A stretch of DNA of 60,307 nt from an uncultured Collinsella sp. (GCA_900543025.1 UQPP01000009.1:1-60307); one strand, 5' to 3'; positions 33,864 through 43,169 are shown, numbered from the stretch's first letter. Notes: generated from the sequence alone by a model not told the origin. Numbers and translations: made by a program.

Positions 33864-34967
33864 ATGAAGTTCACCGTCAGCCAGAGCTCGCTCACACAAG
33901 CCATCGGCGTCGTTATGAAGGGCGTCGCTTCGGCATCCACCCTTCCCATCCTGTCGGGCGTGCTCGTCAAGGCGCAAGACGGCATCTTGGAATTCCAGAC
34001 CTCTAACTACACCATCTCGATCCGTCATCGCATCGCGGCGCATGTCGAAGAAGAGGGCGAGATGGTTATCCCCTGTAAGATGCTCTCCAATATCACCAAG
34101 ACTCTCCCCGATGCCCCGGTCACCTTTGAGCTGTCCGAGCGCCAGGTGCTGATTGGTTGTGAGAAGAGCTCTTTCCGCCTGAACACGCTCGATGCCAATG
34201 ACTTCCCCGAGTTTCCGGCCTATGCCATCGAGAGCGCCGTGGAACTGCCGACCGATATCTTGTCCGAAATGGTCGGCCGCGTGTGGCGCGTCACCTCGAC
34301 TGACAAGGCCCGACCCATCCTGGGTGGCGTGCACATGAAGGTCGAGAACAACACCGTGCGCCTGGTGGCGACCGATTCCTTCCGCTTGGCCGTGTGCGAT
34401 ACGCAGGTCGAGACCTCAACCCTCGAGGGCTCCTTTGAACTCAACGTTCCGGCCGACGCCTTTAACGACGCGCTGAACATCATGGCCAGCCAGGCGACCA
34501 TCATGATCGGGGCTACCGACACCCAGGTCGTCTTTGAGGCCGGCGACACCACCTACGTGTCGCGCCGCATCGAGGGCGTGTACCCCAACTACAAGCAGCT
34601 CATCCCCGATTCGTGCGTGACGAGCGTCAAGATCGACGTCGCCGCCTTTAACGCCGCCCTCAAGCGCGTGGCCGTTATCGCGAGCGCCAACCCCGCCGTC
34701 AAGTTCGAGATCGATGTCGAGAACGGGCAGATGGGCCTGTCCTCCATTTCCAATGACCAGGACCTTGCGCAGGAGACGATCGATGTCGAGGCCGAGGGCG
34801 AGTCGGGTACCATCGCCTTCAACTACCACTACATCTTCGGCTGCCTCAATGCCCTGTCCAAGGAGAAGGAGATCACGCTGGAGCTCAAGAGCTACTCGCA
34901 GGCGGGCATCTTCAAGTCCTACGACAAGATCAACTATCTGTACCTGGTCATGCCGGTTCGCATCTAG
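33864..34967 (+). CDS. dnaN: DNA polymerase III beta sliding clamp
   Basis: The 367-residue protein has the three-domain clamp pattern: KFTVSQSSLTQAIGVV at the start, LPILSGVLV, ARPILGGVHM, ATDSFRLAVC, and the C-terminal YLVMPVRI that forms part of the peptide-binding cleft. It encircles DNA and tethers polymerase. An AT-rich leader precedes it, with AGAAAGG before the ATG. recF follows after nine bases. Confidence 0.97.
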   Translation: MKFTVSQSSLTQAIGVVMKGVASASTLPILSGVLVKAQDGILEFQTSNYTISIRHRIAAHVEEEGEMVIPCKMLSNITKTLPDAPVTFELSERQVLIGCEKSSFRLNTLDANDFPEFPAYAIESAVELPTDILSEMVGRVWRVTSTDKARPILGGVHMKVENNTVRLVATDSFRLAVCDTQVETSTLEGSFELNVPADAFNDALNIMASQATIMIGATDTQVVFEAGDTTYVSRRIEGVYPNYKQLIPDSCVTSVKIDVAAFNAALKRVAVIASANPAVKFEIDVENGQMGLSSISNDQDLAQETIDVEAEGESGTIAFNYHYIFGCLNALSKEKEITLELKSYSQAGIFKSYDKINYLYLVMPVRI

Positions 34968-34976
34968 CGCTGCGCC

Positions 34977-36083
34977 ATGACCATGTTCGCCCGCGATCTT
35001 TCCGTCGCGCACTACCGCAGTTTCGAGAGCTATCGTCTTGCCCTGGACGAGGGCGTGACGATACTTGCGGGACCCAACGCGGCGGGAAAGACCAATCTCA
35101 TAGAGGCGCTGCAGCTGCTGACGAGCGGCGCCTCGTTTAGGCATCCGACCGCAGCCGAGCTCGTCCATGATGGCGTGGGCTCGTGCAAGATCGAGCTGAG
35201 GCTCGAGGGCGACGGCCGCGTACTTGATATGGGATTGAGCGCGGAGGACGGTAAACGCTCGTTTAGCCGCAACGGCAAGAGATGCTCTGCCGCCGGTGTG
35301 CGCGGGGTTCTGCCGAGCGTGCTGTTTTGCCCCGACCATCTGGACATGGTTAAGCGAGGCGCCAGTGTGCGCCGCGCCGCCCTCGACGACTTTGGCATGC
35401 AACTGAGCGCACGCTATGCCGATCTTGCGAGCACCTATGGTCGCTGCGTGACCCAGCGTAACGCCTTGCTCAAGGAGGCCTGGTGCTGCCGCGAGATGCT
35501 CGGCGCGTGGAACGATTCGATTGCCCGCGCGGGCGCGGCTCTGCTCGTGCACCGGTTGGCCCTGCTCGACCGGCTGGCGGGCCATGTGCGTACTGCCTAC
35601 GGGCAAGTGGCGTCCGGTGAAGCCGCCAACGTGTCCTATGCGTCCACGCTGGGGGATTTGCCCCAGGTCGAGGATCGCGAAGAGCTGAAGGGCTGGGCGT
35701 ACGAGCGCATGCTGGCTGCCCTTGATGGGCGCGCCGACGAGGAAATTCGCCGCGGCGTGACGCTGGTGGGACCGCATCGCGACGAGATTGAGTTTACCGT
35801 TGCGGGTCGCTCCGCCCGTTCATTTGCCAGCCAAGGACAGCAGCGAACGTTGGTACTGTCCTGGAAGGTGGCCGAGGTGGCCGTGGCTCGCGATGTCCTG
35901 GGCACCGCCCCGCTGCTGCTTTTGGACGACGTGATGAGCGAGCTCGACGGCGAGCGTCGCGGTGCTTTCCTGCGGCTGATCGGCGATGATATCCAGACGG
36001 TCATAACCACGACCAACCTGGGGTACTTTACCGATGACCTGCTTGATCGAGCCAAGGTGGTGAGCATGGGTGAGACGTGCTAA
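34977..36083 (+). CDS. recF: DNA repair/replication protein RecF
   Basis: This 368-residue SMC-like ATPase acts in gap repair with RecO and RecR. It has Walker A GPNAAGKTNLIEAL, VLFCPDHLDMVKRG, the ABC signature region FASQGQQRTLVLSWK and Walker B PLLLLDDVMSELD. It begins nine bases after dnaN and overlaps dciA by 14 bases. Confidence 0.96.
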   Translation: MTMFARDLSVAHYRSFESYRLALDEGVTILAGPNAAGKTNLIEALQLLTSGASFRHPTAAELVHDGVGSCKIELRLEGDGRVLDMGLSAEDGKRSFSRNGKRCSAAGVRGVLPSVLFCPDHLDMVKRGASVRRAALDDFGMQLSARYADLASTYGRCVTQRNALLKEAWCCREMLGAWNDSIARAGAALLVHRLALLDRLAGHVRTAYGQVASGEAANVSYASTLGDLPQVEDREELKGWAYERMLAALDGRADEEIRRGVTLVGPHRDEIEFTVAGRSARSFASQGQQRTLVLSWKVAEVAVARDVLGTAPLLLLDDVMSELDGERRGAFLRLIGDDIQTVITTTNLGYFTDDLLDRAKVVSMGETC

Positions 36084-36633
36084 TTACGAGCGCGAGAGCG
36101 AAACGGTCGCCTTCAGTGGCTTTTTGAACGCAGAGCGCCAGCGCATCCTGGCGGCTGCGACCCCTGAGCGCCGTGCGCAGATGGAGGCCGCCGAGGAGTC
36201 GCGCGCGGTCTATCGCGCGTGGAACGCGGTGTGCTCGGGCACGCGCGAGGGGCGGCATGTGACGGGCCTGCGCTACCTGCCCGAGTCCAATGAGCTGCTG
36301 GTATATCTCGACTCGCCCTCGTGGACGCAGGAAATGACGTTGTTGCGCGAGATCATCCGCGCGCGCATGGAGCGCGCCGGTGCGCATGTGGACGGCCTGG
36401 TGTTCAAAACCACCGCGCCCGGTCACACGCCGCCCGCCGCCAAGGAGCGCCTTCGCCCAGCGACGACCGAGCGCCCGCCGGCCCCACACGCCGACCTCAG
36501 CGATGCCGAGCGCACCGAGATTGAGCGCCAAGTGGCGCCCATCGAAGACCAAAAACTGCGCGCGGCCCTCGAGAACGCCATGAGAGCCAGTGCCGAGTGG
36601 GCCAAGGGCGTGCAAAGCAAAAAAGAGCCTTAA
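36070..36633 (+). CDS. dciA: DciA-type helicase loader (DUF721)
   Basis: The 187-residue protein has a DUF721/DciA domain at about residues 40-115 (AWNAVCSGTREGRHVTGLRY, then LLVYLDSPSWTQEMTLLREII). A charged Pro/Ala-rich tail follows. DciA proteins load replicative helicase in bacteria lacking DnaC or DnaI, and no other loader is seen here. It starts with GTG inside the end of recF. The dnaB gene lies at 57705-59096. Confidence 0.82.
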   Translation: MRRANYERESETVAFSGFLNAERQRILAAATPERRAQMEAAEESRAVYRAWNAVCSGTREGRHVTGLRYLPESNELLVYLDSPSWTQEMTLLREIIRARMERAGAHVDGLVFKTTAPGHTPPAAKERLRPATTERPPAPHADLSDAERTEIERQVAPIEDQKLRAALENAMRASAEWAKGVQSKKEP

Positions 36634-36660
36634 ATCGCATCTGGTGGCCTTGTAGAGCCA

Positions 36661-36688
36661 AATACCCTCGTTCCCGAGGGTATTTTTT
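36661..36688 (+). terminator. Terminator after the recF-dciA operon
   Basis: AATACCCTCG pairs with CGAGGGTATT around a TTCC loop and is followed by TTTT. Confidence 0.88.
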
Positions 36689-36737
36689 ACGATAAACTAG
36701 TAAGGCTGTACACATTTTCTTGACTGAAGGAGGACGT

Positions 36738-38768
36738 GTGGCAAACGAAAACGATTACGATGGCGGCGAGATTAAGATTCTCGAAGGTCTCGAGGCCGTT
36801 CGTAAGCGCCCGGGCATGTATATCGGCTCGACGAGCGCCAGCGGTCTGCATCACCTGGTGTGGGAGATCGTTGACAACTCCGTCGACGAGGCCATGGCCG
36901 GTTTCTGCACCGAGATCCAGGTGACGGTCCACGCCGACAACTCCATCACGGTCGTCGACAACGGGCGCGGCATCCCCGTCGACGAACACCCTGTTAAAAA
37001 GATCCCGACGCTCGAGGTCGTCATGACGATTTTGCACGCCGGCGGTAAGTTCGATAATTCGGCCTATAAGGTCTCGGGCGGCCTGCACGGCGTTGGCATC
37101 TCCGTCGTCAACGCACTGTCCAAGCGCGTGGTCGTTCAGGTTCGTCGCGACGGCAACACCTACGAGATGGAGTTCTCGCGCGGCAAGACCGTCAAGAAGA
37201 TGGAGGTCGTGGGCACCTCGGATTCGACGGGCACCACCGTCACCTTCTGGCCCGACGACGAGATCTTCGAGACCTGCATCTACGATTTCGATACGCTGCG
37301 CAACCGTCTGCAGGAGACGGCGTTCCTCAATAAGAACCTCAAAATCGTGCTGACCGACGAGCGCGAGGCGACTCCCCACGTGGAGGAGTTTTGCTACGAG
37401 GGCGGCATCATCGACTTCGTCAAGTTCCTCAACGAGGGCAAGGACGTCCCCGAGGCCTTTAAGGAGCCTATCTACATCGAGGGCAAATCGGACCCGGACG
37501 CACCTGTGGCCAAGATGGGCGAGGTCGAGGTTTCCCTGCAGTGGAATAGCGGTTACGGCGAGAACGTCATGTCGTTTGCCAACGACATCTACACCCCCGA
37601 AGGCGGCATGCACCTTGAGGGCTTCCGCACCGCGCTCACCCGCGTGATCAACGACTATGCGCGCAAGCAGAACCTGCTCAAGGAAAAAGACGCCAATCTG
37701 ACCGGCGACGATGTGCGCGAGGGCCTTTCGGCCGTTATCTCGGTCAAGCTGCCCGATCCGCAGTTTGAGGGCCAGACCAAGGCAAAGCTCGGCAGCTCCT
37801 ATATGCGAGCGCTCACGCTCAAGATTGTGACCGACGGCCTTGTCGATTACCTCGAGGAGCATCCCAAGCCCGCTCGCGAGATCGTCAAGAAGGCGCAACA
37901 GGCCTGCAAGGCGCGCAATGCCGCCCGCAAGGCGCGCGAGGCGACCCGCCGCAAGAGCCTGCTCGAGACGGCGTCCCTGCCCGGTAAGCTCGCTGACTGC
38001 TCGGTGCGCGATGCCGAGCTGACCGAGCTCTTCATCGTAGAGGGCGACTCGGCAGGCGGTTCGGCCAAGGACGGCCGTCGCCGAGACATCCAGGCGATTC
38101 TGCCCCTGCGCGGCAAGATTTTGAACGTCGAACGCGTTGGTGACCATCGCGCGTTCTCGAGTGACACCATTCAGTCGCTGATTACCGCGATCGGCTGCGG
38201 CGTCACGACGAGTGCCGGCGACGGCGGCGACTTCGATATCACCAAGGCGCGCTACCACAAGATCATCATCATGACCGATGCAGACGTCGACGGCGCGCAT
38301 ATCCGCATCCTGCTGCTGACGTTCTTCTACAAGTACATGCGTCCGCTGATCGATGCCGGCTACGTCTATGTTGCCTGCCCGCCCATCTTTGGCGTTAAGG
38401 TGCGCAACAAGATCCACTACGTGTATCCCAACGGCCGCCAGCCCGAAGACGAGATCCTGCGCGACACCATCCAGAGCCTGGGCCTGAACCCCGACGATAA
38501 CGACGAGGACGGCAAGGCCAAGGACGGCAAGATCACCAAAAAGCGCAAGGGCTATACCGTCCAGCGCTACAAGGGCCTGGGCGAGATGGACCCCAAGCAG
38601 CTTGCCTCGACGACGATGGACCCCAAGACCCGCATCCTGCAGCGCGTGTCGATCGAGGACGCCGTGGTGGCGGACCGCGCCGTGCGCGAGCTGATGGGTT
38701 CCGAGGTCGGCTATCGCCGCGAGTACATTGAAAAACACGCGCATGATGCACGATTCCTTGACGCTTAA
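36738..38768 (+). CDS. gyrB: DNA gyrase subunit B
   Basis: The 676-residue ATPase subunit has a GHKL domain (EIVDNSVDEAMAG, VVDNGRGIPV, KVSGGLHGVG) and a transducer domain. The TOPRIM domain shows EGDSAGGSAKDGR, PLRGKILNVE and MTDADVDGAHI, and the tail reads YKGLGEMDPKQL. I choose GTG at 36738 because GGAGG lies five to nine bases upstream; the TTG at 36720 would contain that site. gyrA follows after 11 bases. Confidence 0.97.
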   Translation: MANENDYDGGEIKILEGLEAVRKRPGMYIGSTSASGLHHLVWEIVDNSVDEAMAGFCTEIQVTVHADNSITVVDNGRGIPVDEHPVKKIPTLEVVMTILHAGGKFDNSAYKVSGGLHGVGISVVNALSKRVVVQVRRDGNTYEMEFSRGKTVKKMEVVGTSDSTGTTVTFWPDDEIFETCIYDFDTLRNRLQETAFLNKNLKIVLTDEREATPHVEEFCYEGGIIDFVKFLNEGKDVPEAFKEPIYIEGKSDPDAPVAKMGEVEVSLQWNSGYGENVMSFANDIYTPEGGMHLEGFRTALTRVINDYARKQNLLKEKDANLTGDDVREGLSAVISVKLPDPQFEGQTKAKLGSSYMRALTLKIVTDGLVDYLEEHPKPAREIVKKAQQACKARNAARKAREATRRKSLLETASLPGKLADCSVRDAELTELFIVEGDSAGGSAKDGRRRDIQAILPLRGKILNVERVGDHRAFSSDTIQSLITAIGCGVTTSAGDGGDFDITKARYHKIIIMTDADVDGAHIRILLLTFFYKYMRPLIDAGYVYVACPPIFGVKVRNKIHYVYPNGRQPEDEILRDTIQSLGLNPDDNDEDGKAKDGKITKKRKGYTVQRYKGLGEMDPKQLASTTMDPKTRILQRVSIEDAVVADRAVRELMGSEVGYRREYIEKHAHDARFLDA

Positions 38769-38779
38769 GAGGAGGTAAC

Positions 38780-41518
38780 GTGGCAGACGATATCAACAAC
38801 AACGAGGGTATGGACGAGGCCGGCGATGCCGGCATGCCCGATGATCTGAAGCGCCTGCTTGCCCGTGCTGAGCAGGGCGAGGATGGCGACCCGGACGCCT
38901 ATAACCCCGATGCCGATGATGATGAGGAAGAAGACGACGCCGAGCTTGAGGAGAGCTTTGGCGAAGTCGACCGTGGCGCCTCGGCCGGCGAGGACATCAA
39001 CGGCGGCCAGCTCCAGATTTCGGAGTTCGGTCGCGAGATGAAGCAGTCGTTCATCGAGTATTCGATGTCGGTTATCACGGCGCGCGCCCTGCCGGACGTG
39101 CGCGACGGCTTAAAGCCGGTTCACCGCCGCATCCTGTACGCGATGAACGAGAGCGGCATCTACCCCAACCGACCGCACAAGAAGTCGGCCTGGACGGTCG
39201 GCGAAGTTATCGGTAAGTACCACCCGCATGGCGACTCCGCGGTCTATGAGGCCATGGTCCGCCTGGCGCAGTGGTTCTCCATGCGCACGCCGCTCATCGA
39301 CGGTCACGGCAACTTCGGCAATATCGACGGCGACGGCGCCGCCGCCATGCGTTACACCGAGAGCCGCCTAGCCAAGCCCGCCATGGAACTGCTGCGTGAC
39401 TTGCAGAAGGATACCGTCGACTGGCAGCCCAACTACGACGAATCGCTCGCCGAGCCCGTGGCGCTGCCTGCGCGCTTCCCCAACCTGCTGGTTAACGGCA
39501 GCCAAGGCATCGCCGTCGGCATGGCCACCAACATCGCCCCGCATAACCTCACCGAGGCGATCGAGGCCACCTGCTACCTGATCGACAACCCCGACGCCAC
39601 CGTCGACGAGCTCATGCAAATCATGCCCGGTCCGGACTTCCCCACCGGCGCCATCATCATGGGCAGCGCCGGCATTAAGCAGAGCTACGAGACCGGCCGC
39701 GGCTCCATTACCGTGCGTGCCAAGGCGCATGTGGAGTCCACCAAGACCGGCCGCAGCCGCCTGGTCTTTACCGAGATTCCCTACATGGTCAACAAGGGCA
39801 CCCTGCAGGAGAAGATCGCCCAGCTCGTCAACGACAAGCGCATCGAGGGCATCTCGGATATGCGCGATGAATCCAACCAGAAGGGTATCCGTCTGGTCAT
39901 CGAGCTCAAGAAGGGCGTCATTCCGCAGGTCGTGCTCAACAACCTGTATAAGTACACCTCGCTGCAGACGACCTTCGGCGCCAACAACCTGGCGCTCGTC
40001 AACGGCGTTCCCAAATGCCTGAGCCTGCGCGAGATGCTGCAGCACTACATTGACCACCAGGTCGACGTCGTCACTCGCCGCACCCGCTTCGACCTTAAGA
40101 AGGCCCAGGCGCGTGCCCATATCCTCGAGGGCTACCTGATGGCCCTTGACCATATCGACGAGGTCATTAGCATCATCCGCTCCTCGCAGACCGACTCCGA
40201 GGCCAGCAGCCGCCTGATCGAGCGCTTTGGCTTTACGCCCGAGCAGACCACGGCCATCCTCGAGATGAAGCTGCGCCGCCTGACCGGCCTGGAGCGCGAC
40301 AAGATCCAAGAAGAGTTGGACGGCCTGCGCCGCGCCATCGCCTACTACGAGGACCTGCTGGCGCATGAGGAGAAGATCCTGGGCGTCATCAAAGAAGAGA
40401 TGCGCGAGATCTCCAAGAAGTTCGGCGACAAGCGCCGCACCGAGATCAGCCAGGTTGAGAAGGACCTGGATGTCGAGGACCTCATCGCCGACGAGGACAT
40501 GGTCGTGACCATCACCCACACCGGCTACGTTAAGCGTATCCCGGTGGCTGCCTACCGTGCCCAGAAGCGCGGAGGCAAGGGCGTGTCGGGCGTCAACCTC
40601 AAAGAGGACGATGTTATCGACGAGATGTTTATCGCGTCCACGCACGAGTACGTGCTGTTCTTCTCGAGCAAGGGCAAGGTCTATCGCCTGAAGGTGCACG
40701 AGCTGCCGGTGGGTACGCGCCAGGCGCGCGGTACCGCGATCGTCAACCTGCTGCCCTTTGAGGACGGCGAGAAGATCGCGAGCGTCATCAGCTGCCGCGA
40801 GTTCCCTGCCGACGAGTACCTGATGTTTGCCACCAAGAGTGGCATGGTCAAGAAGACCGTGATGAGCGCTTACGATCGTAGCCGCCGTGATGGACTCATT
40901 GCCATCAACCTGCGCGACGACGACGCACTGCTGAACGTGCGCCGCGTGCGCGAGGGTGACAAGATTATCCTGGCCACCACCGCGGGCAAGGCGATCATGT
41001 TCTCCGAGGAGCAGGTGCGCGCCACCGGCCGCGATACCAGCGGCGTTCGCGGTATCGGTATGAAGGACGGCGTGAGCGTTCTGGGCATGGAAGTCACTGA
41101 CGGCAACGGCGATCTGTTCGTCATCACCGAGCGCGGCTACGGCAAGCGCACGCCGGTCGCGGACTACCCGGAGCAGAATCGCGGCGGCCAGGGCGTCTAC
41201 ACCATCCAAATGACCGAGCGTAAGGGTAACCTCGCGGCCATGAAGACGGTGGGCCCGCAGCACGAGCTGTTCATCGTGACGGAGGGCGCGACGGTCATTC
41301 GCGTCAAGACCGACGAGATCAGCCAGACCGGCCGCGCCACCCAGGGCGTCAAGATGATGACCGTCGACGACAACGACCGCATCTGCGCCGTGGCCCGCAT
41401 GACGGCAGCCAAAGAGAAGCCCGAAGGCGAAGCAACAGAAGACGGTTCTGCCCCCGAAGAAGCCCCAGTCGATCTAGGCGACGGCAACGACATGCCAGAA
41501 GATCTCCTAGACGAGTAA
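38780..41518 (+). CDS. gyrA: DNA gyrase subunit A
   Basis: The 912-residue breakage-reunion subunit has an acidic N-terminal extension of about 75 residues (DDDEEEDDAELEESFGE). The winged helix follows with the quinolone-resistance region HPHGDSAVYEAM, which keeps the susceptible-type Ser, then the catalytic Tyr in AAMRYTESRLA. The C-terminal pinwheel carries the GyrA box QKRGGKG and an acidic tail. It starts with GTG after GGAGG. The N-terminal extension is longer than usual. Confidence 0.97.
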   Translation: MADDINNNEGMDEAGDAGMPDDLKRLLARAEQGEDGDPDAYNPDADDDEEEDDAELEESFGEVDRGASAGEDINGGQLQISEFGREMKQSFIEYSMSVITARALPDVRDGLKPVHRRILYAMNESGIYPNRPHKKSAWTVGEVIGKYHPHGDSAVYEAMVRLAQWFSMRTPLIDGHGNFGNIDGDGAAAMRYTESRLAKPAMELLRDLQKDTVDWQPNYDESLAEPVALPARFPNLLVNGSQGIAVGMATNIAPHNLTEAIEATCYLIDNPDATVDELMQIMPGPDFPTGAIIMGSAGIKQSYETGRGSITVRAKAHVESTKTGRSRLVFTEIPYMVNKGTLQEKIAQLVNDKRIEGISDMRDESNQKGIRLVIELKKGVIPQVVLNNLYKYTSLQTTFGANNLALVNGVPKCLSLREMLQHYIDHQVDVVTRRTRFDLKKAQARAHILEGYLMALDHIDEVISIIRSSQTDSEASSRLIERFGFTPEQTTAILEMKLRRLTGLERDKIQEELDGLRRAIAYYEDLLAHEEKILGVIKEEMREISKKFGDKRRTEISQVEKDLDVEDLIADEDMVVTITHTGYVKRIPVAAYRAQKRGGKGVSGVNLKEDDVIDEMFIASTHEYVLFFSSKGKVYRLKVHELPVGTRQARGTAIVNLLPFEDGEKIASVISCREFPADEYLMFATKSGMVKKTVMSAYDRSRRDGLIAINLRDDDALLNVRRVREGDKIILATTAGKAIMFSEEQVRATGRDTSGVRGIGMKDGVSVLGMEVTDGNGDLFVITERGYGKRTPVADYPEQNRGGQGVYTIQMTERKGNLAAMKTVGPQHELFIVTEGATVIRVKTDEISQTGRATQGVKMMTVDDNDRICAVARMTAAKEKPEGEATEDGSAPEEAPVDLGDGNDMPEDLLDE

Positions 41519-41558
41519 GAGGCTCTAGCTGGTAAAAATCATCAGACCCCATATATCG

Positions 41559-41591
41559 GCGGTCGGCGCACTGCGCGCCGACCGCTTTTTT
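41559..41591 (+). terminator. Terminator of gyrBA
   Basis: A perfect 11-bp stem GCGGTCGGCGC/GCGCCGACCGC with a five-base loop is followed by TTTTTT. Confidence 0.9.
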
Positions 41592-41773
41592 GAAAACCTT
41601 TGAACCCCACGTCGCCCCCGGCTGCCCGGCGGCATGCGAAGTCGATCGCGAGTTCCGCACGAGCAGGAGAGCACTTAATGTGCTCTCCGTGCGAGCAGGA
41701 CTGTCCGAGCAGGCGACTTCGCATGCCGCCGGGCAGCCGGGGGCGACACCCCTCAAAGATTTTCAAAAAAGTT
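41585..41773. repeat. Large inverted repeat after gyrA (about 60-bp arms)
   Basis: The arms 41585-41644 and 41714-41773 are inverted copies. The inner 34 bp are identical (from GTCGCCCCCGGCTGCC to GCATGCGAAGTCG) and the outer about 26 bp are nearly so. The 69-bp centre holds a second hairpin GAGAGCAC/GTGCTCTC (41667-41687). The left arm begins in the gyrA terminator T-run. It looks like a MITE-like or structured repeat; no gene is encoded. Confidence 0.88.
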
Positions 41774-41774
41774 G

Positions 41775-41804
41775 TTGACGTGCGCGTAACGACTCGTCTA
41801 ATAT
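41775..41804 (+). promoter_or_regulatory. Promoter of the tRNA-Ile/Ala/Ile cluster
   Basis: TTGACG at 41775-41780 and TAATAT at 41799-41804 are 18 bp apart and lie 15 bp before the first tRNA. Confidence 0.65.
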
Positions 41805-41818
41805 ATCCCTTGCGCGAT

Positions 41819-41895
41819 GGACCTGTAGCTCAGTTGGTTAGAGCGTCCGGCTGATAACCGGGAGGTCACAAGTTCGAATCTTGTCAGGTCCACCA
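41819..41895 (+). tRNA. tRNA-Ile (anticodon GAT), copy 1
   Basis: Acceptor GGACCTG/CAGGTCC, anticodon loop CTGATAA with GAT, T-arm ACAAGTTCGAATCTTGT and encoded CCA. The gene body is identical to the copy at 42043-42119. Confidence 0.96.
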
Positions 41896-41907
41896 CTTTC
41901 TTTCGCA

Positions 41908-41950
41908 ATAAACACCCCAGCGAGAGCCGAGTCGCCGCTGGGGTGTTTAT
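41908..41950 (+). terminator. Hairpin between tRNA-Ile and tRNA-Ala
   Basis: ATAAACACCCCAGCG pairs with CGCTGGGGTGTTTAT around a 13-base loop. It may end the first tRNA transcript or act as a processing site. Confidence 0.7.
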
Positions 41951-41962
41951 TACTGTCTCCGT

Positions 41963-42038
41963 GGGGGTTTAGCTCAGCTGGGAGAGCGCGGGCTTTGCAA
42001 GCCTGAGGTCAGGGGTTCGATCCCCCTAACCTCCACCA
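41963..42038 (+). tRNA. tRNA-Ala (anticodon TGC)
   Basis: Acceptor GGGGGTT/AACCTCC with one G-U pair, D-arm TAGCTCAGCTGGGAGAGC, anticodon loop CTTTGCAA region with TGC, T-arm GGGGTTCGATCCCC and encoded CCA. Confidence 0.96.
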
Positions 42039-42042
42039 TGAT

Positions 42043-42119
42043 GGACCTGTAGCTCAGTTGGTTAGAGCGTCCGGCTGATAACCGGGAGGTCACAAGTTCG
42101 AATCTTGTCAGGTCCACCA
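42043..42119 (+). tRNA. tRNA-Ile (anticodon GAT), copy 2
   Basis: Identical in sequence to the first tRNA-Ile, starting four bases after tRNA-Ala. The Ile-Ala pair normally lies in rRNA operons, but no rRNA is seen here. Confidence 0.96.
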
Positions 42120-42132
42120 TCAAAACTGTGAA

Positions 42133-42163
42133 GAGCCCTGGGGCGTTGCCTCGGGGCTTTTTT
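42133..42163 (+). terminator. Terminator of the tRNA cluster
   Basis: A stem AGCCC(tgg)GGC / GCC(tcg)GGGCT with one internal loop is followed by TTTTTT. Confidence 0.8.
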
Positions 42164-42278
42164 CTTGTCTGCGATAAATCTCATTTTGGTTTTGTGTGCT
42201 GTGCGAAAGATTGGGTAGTATAGCTATTCAATGCGGCGACCTTGCCGCGTGTTAACCGCTACGTACCGGAGGTGTTCC

Positions 42279-42779
42279 ATGGTTCGTGTCGACATAGAGA
42301 CCATCGTCATGGCCGCCGGTCCCGTGCCATCGCTTATCGTGCTTCGCGAGCGCTGCAGCAAATCGGACTCGCCCGCGCCACTGCGTTCCCTTTCCATTCA
42401 AACTGGTTCGTTTGAAGCCGCTGCCATCAGCCGCGGCATCGATAGCGGCCGCGCCGAGCGCCCGATTACCCATGACCTGTTGCTCGATACTGTTGGCGCC
42501 CTGGGTGCCAAGCTCGAACGCATCGAAATCGTTCGCGCCGAGCCGCCCGTGTTTTACGCGACGGTTGTCGTGTTGGCCGATGGCAACGAGCATAAGATCG
42601 ATGCGCGTCCCAGTGATGCCATTGCCCTTGCCGTGCGCAGCAATGCCCCCATGTTTGTGGAGGACGACATCATGAATCGCCTGGGCACCGTTTCTGCCCA
42701 TGCCGAGGAAGTTGACGACGAGCGGGAGTTCGAGAAGTTCGACGAGTTCGTCCATACACTCTCCCCCGATGACTTCTAA
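42279..42779 (+). CDS. Bifunctional nuclease (BFN/DUF151) family protein
   Basis: The 166-residue protein matches the DUF151 pattern: ETIVMAAGPVPSLIVLRE, LSIQTGSFEAAAISRGI, RPITHDLLLDTVGALGAKLERIEI, and the conserved DARPSDAIALAVRSNAPMFV. Family members have been described as nucleases in plants and Mycobacterium, but biochemical roles in bacteria are thin. The ATG at 42279 follows GGAGGTG. The next gene starts immediately after the stop codon. Confidence 0.88.
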   Translation: MVRVDIETIVMAAGPVPSLIVLRERCSKSDSPAPLRSLSIQTGSFEAAAISRGIDSGRAERPITHDLLLDTVGALGAKLERIEIVRAEPPVFYATVVVLADGNEHKIDARPSDAIALAVRSNAPMFVEDDIMNRLGTVSAHAEEVDDEREFEKFDEFVHTLSPDDF

Positions 42780-43169
42780 ATGTGGGGCGCCCAGGCTGCG
42801 GAGCGTTCGCTGATGGCCGGCGGTATGTCGGCTGAGGCGGCGGCCATTGCGCGCGAGGCCCAGATGCGCTCGGAGGCTTCTGAGGCGGCTCGCATTGCCT
42901 ATGTGACGCAGGCCCGCACGCTTCGCGAACGCCGCGGCTCGTTTATCAAGATGGTTGTCGTCTCCGCCCTTGTCGCGGCAATCTGCTCGCGCCTTCGTGG
43001 TACAGTTGGTGCGCTTGGGTTTTCGATCTCTACGGGCCTCGTGATCTGGGGTGTGGTCGATGCGGTCATGCTGACCAGTCAGATCAAGGTGCTCGACAAG
43101 CGCGCGATGGATATGATGCGCACCCGCGACGCTGCCGCTAAGATCGCCGCCGAGGCACAAGAACTGTAA
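42780..43169 (+). CDS. Small membrane protein with helical N-terminus, unknown
   Basis: The 129-residue protein has an Ala-rich amphipathic or coiled-coil N-terminal half (AAERSLMAGGMSAEAAAIAREAQMR). One or two membrane helices follow (SFIKMVVVSALVAAICSRL; ALGFSISTGLVIWGVVDAVML), then a charged C-terminal helix. The ATG directly follows the TAA of the nuclease-family gene, so translation is probably coupled. No family recognised. Confidence 0.6.
   Translation: MWGAQAAERSLMAGGMSAEAAAIAREAQMRSEASEAARIAYVTQARTLRERRGSFIKMVVVSALVAAICSRLRGTVGALGFSISTGLVIWGVVDAVMLTSQIKVLDKRAMDMMRTRDAAAKIAAEAQEL

Noticed and set aside
36687..38744. Long minus-strand frames opposite gyrB, and similar ones opposite gyrA (39368-41263)
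   Set aside because: Strong codon bias in gyrase genes keeps the opposite frame open; the products lack any domain or membrane pattern.
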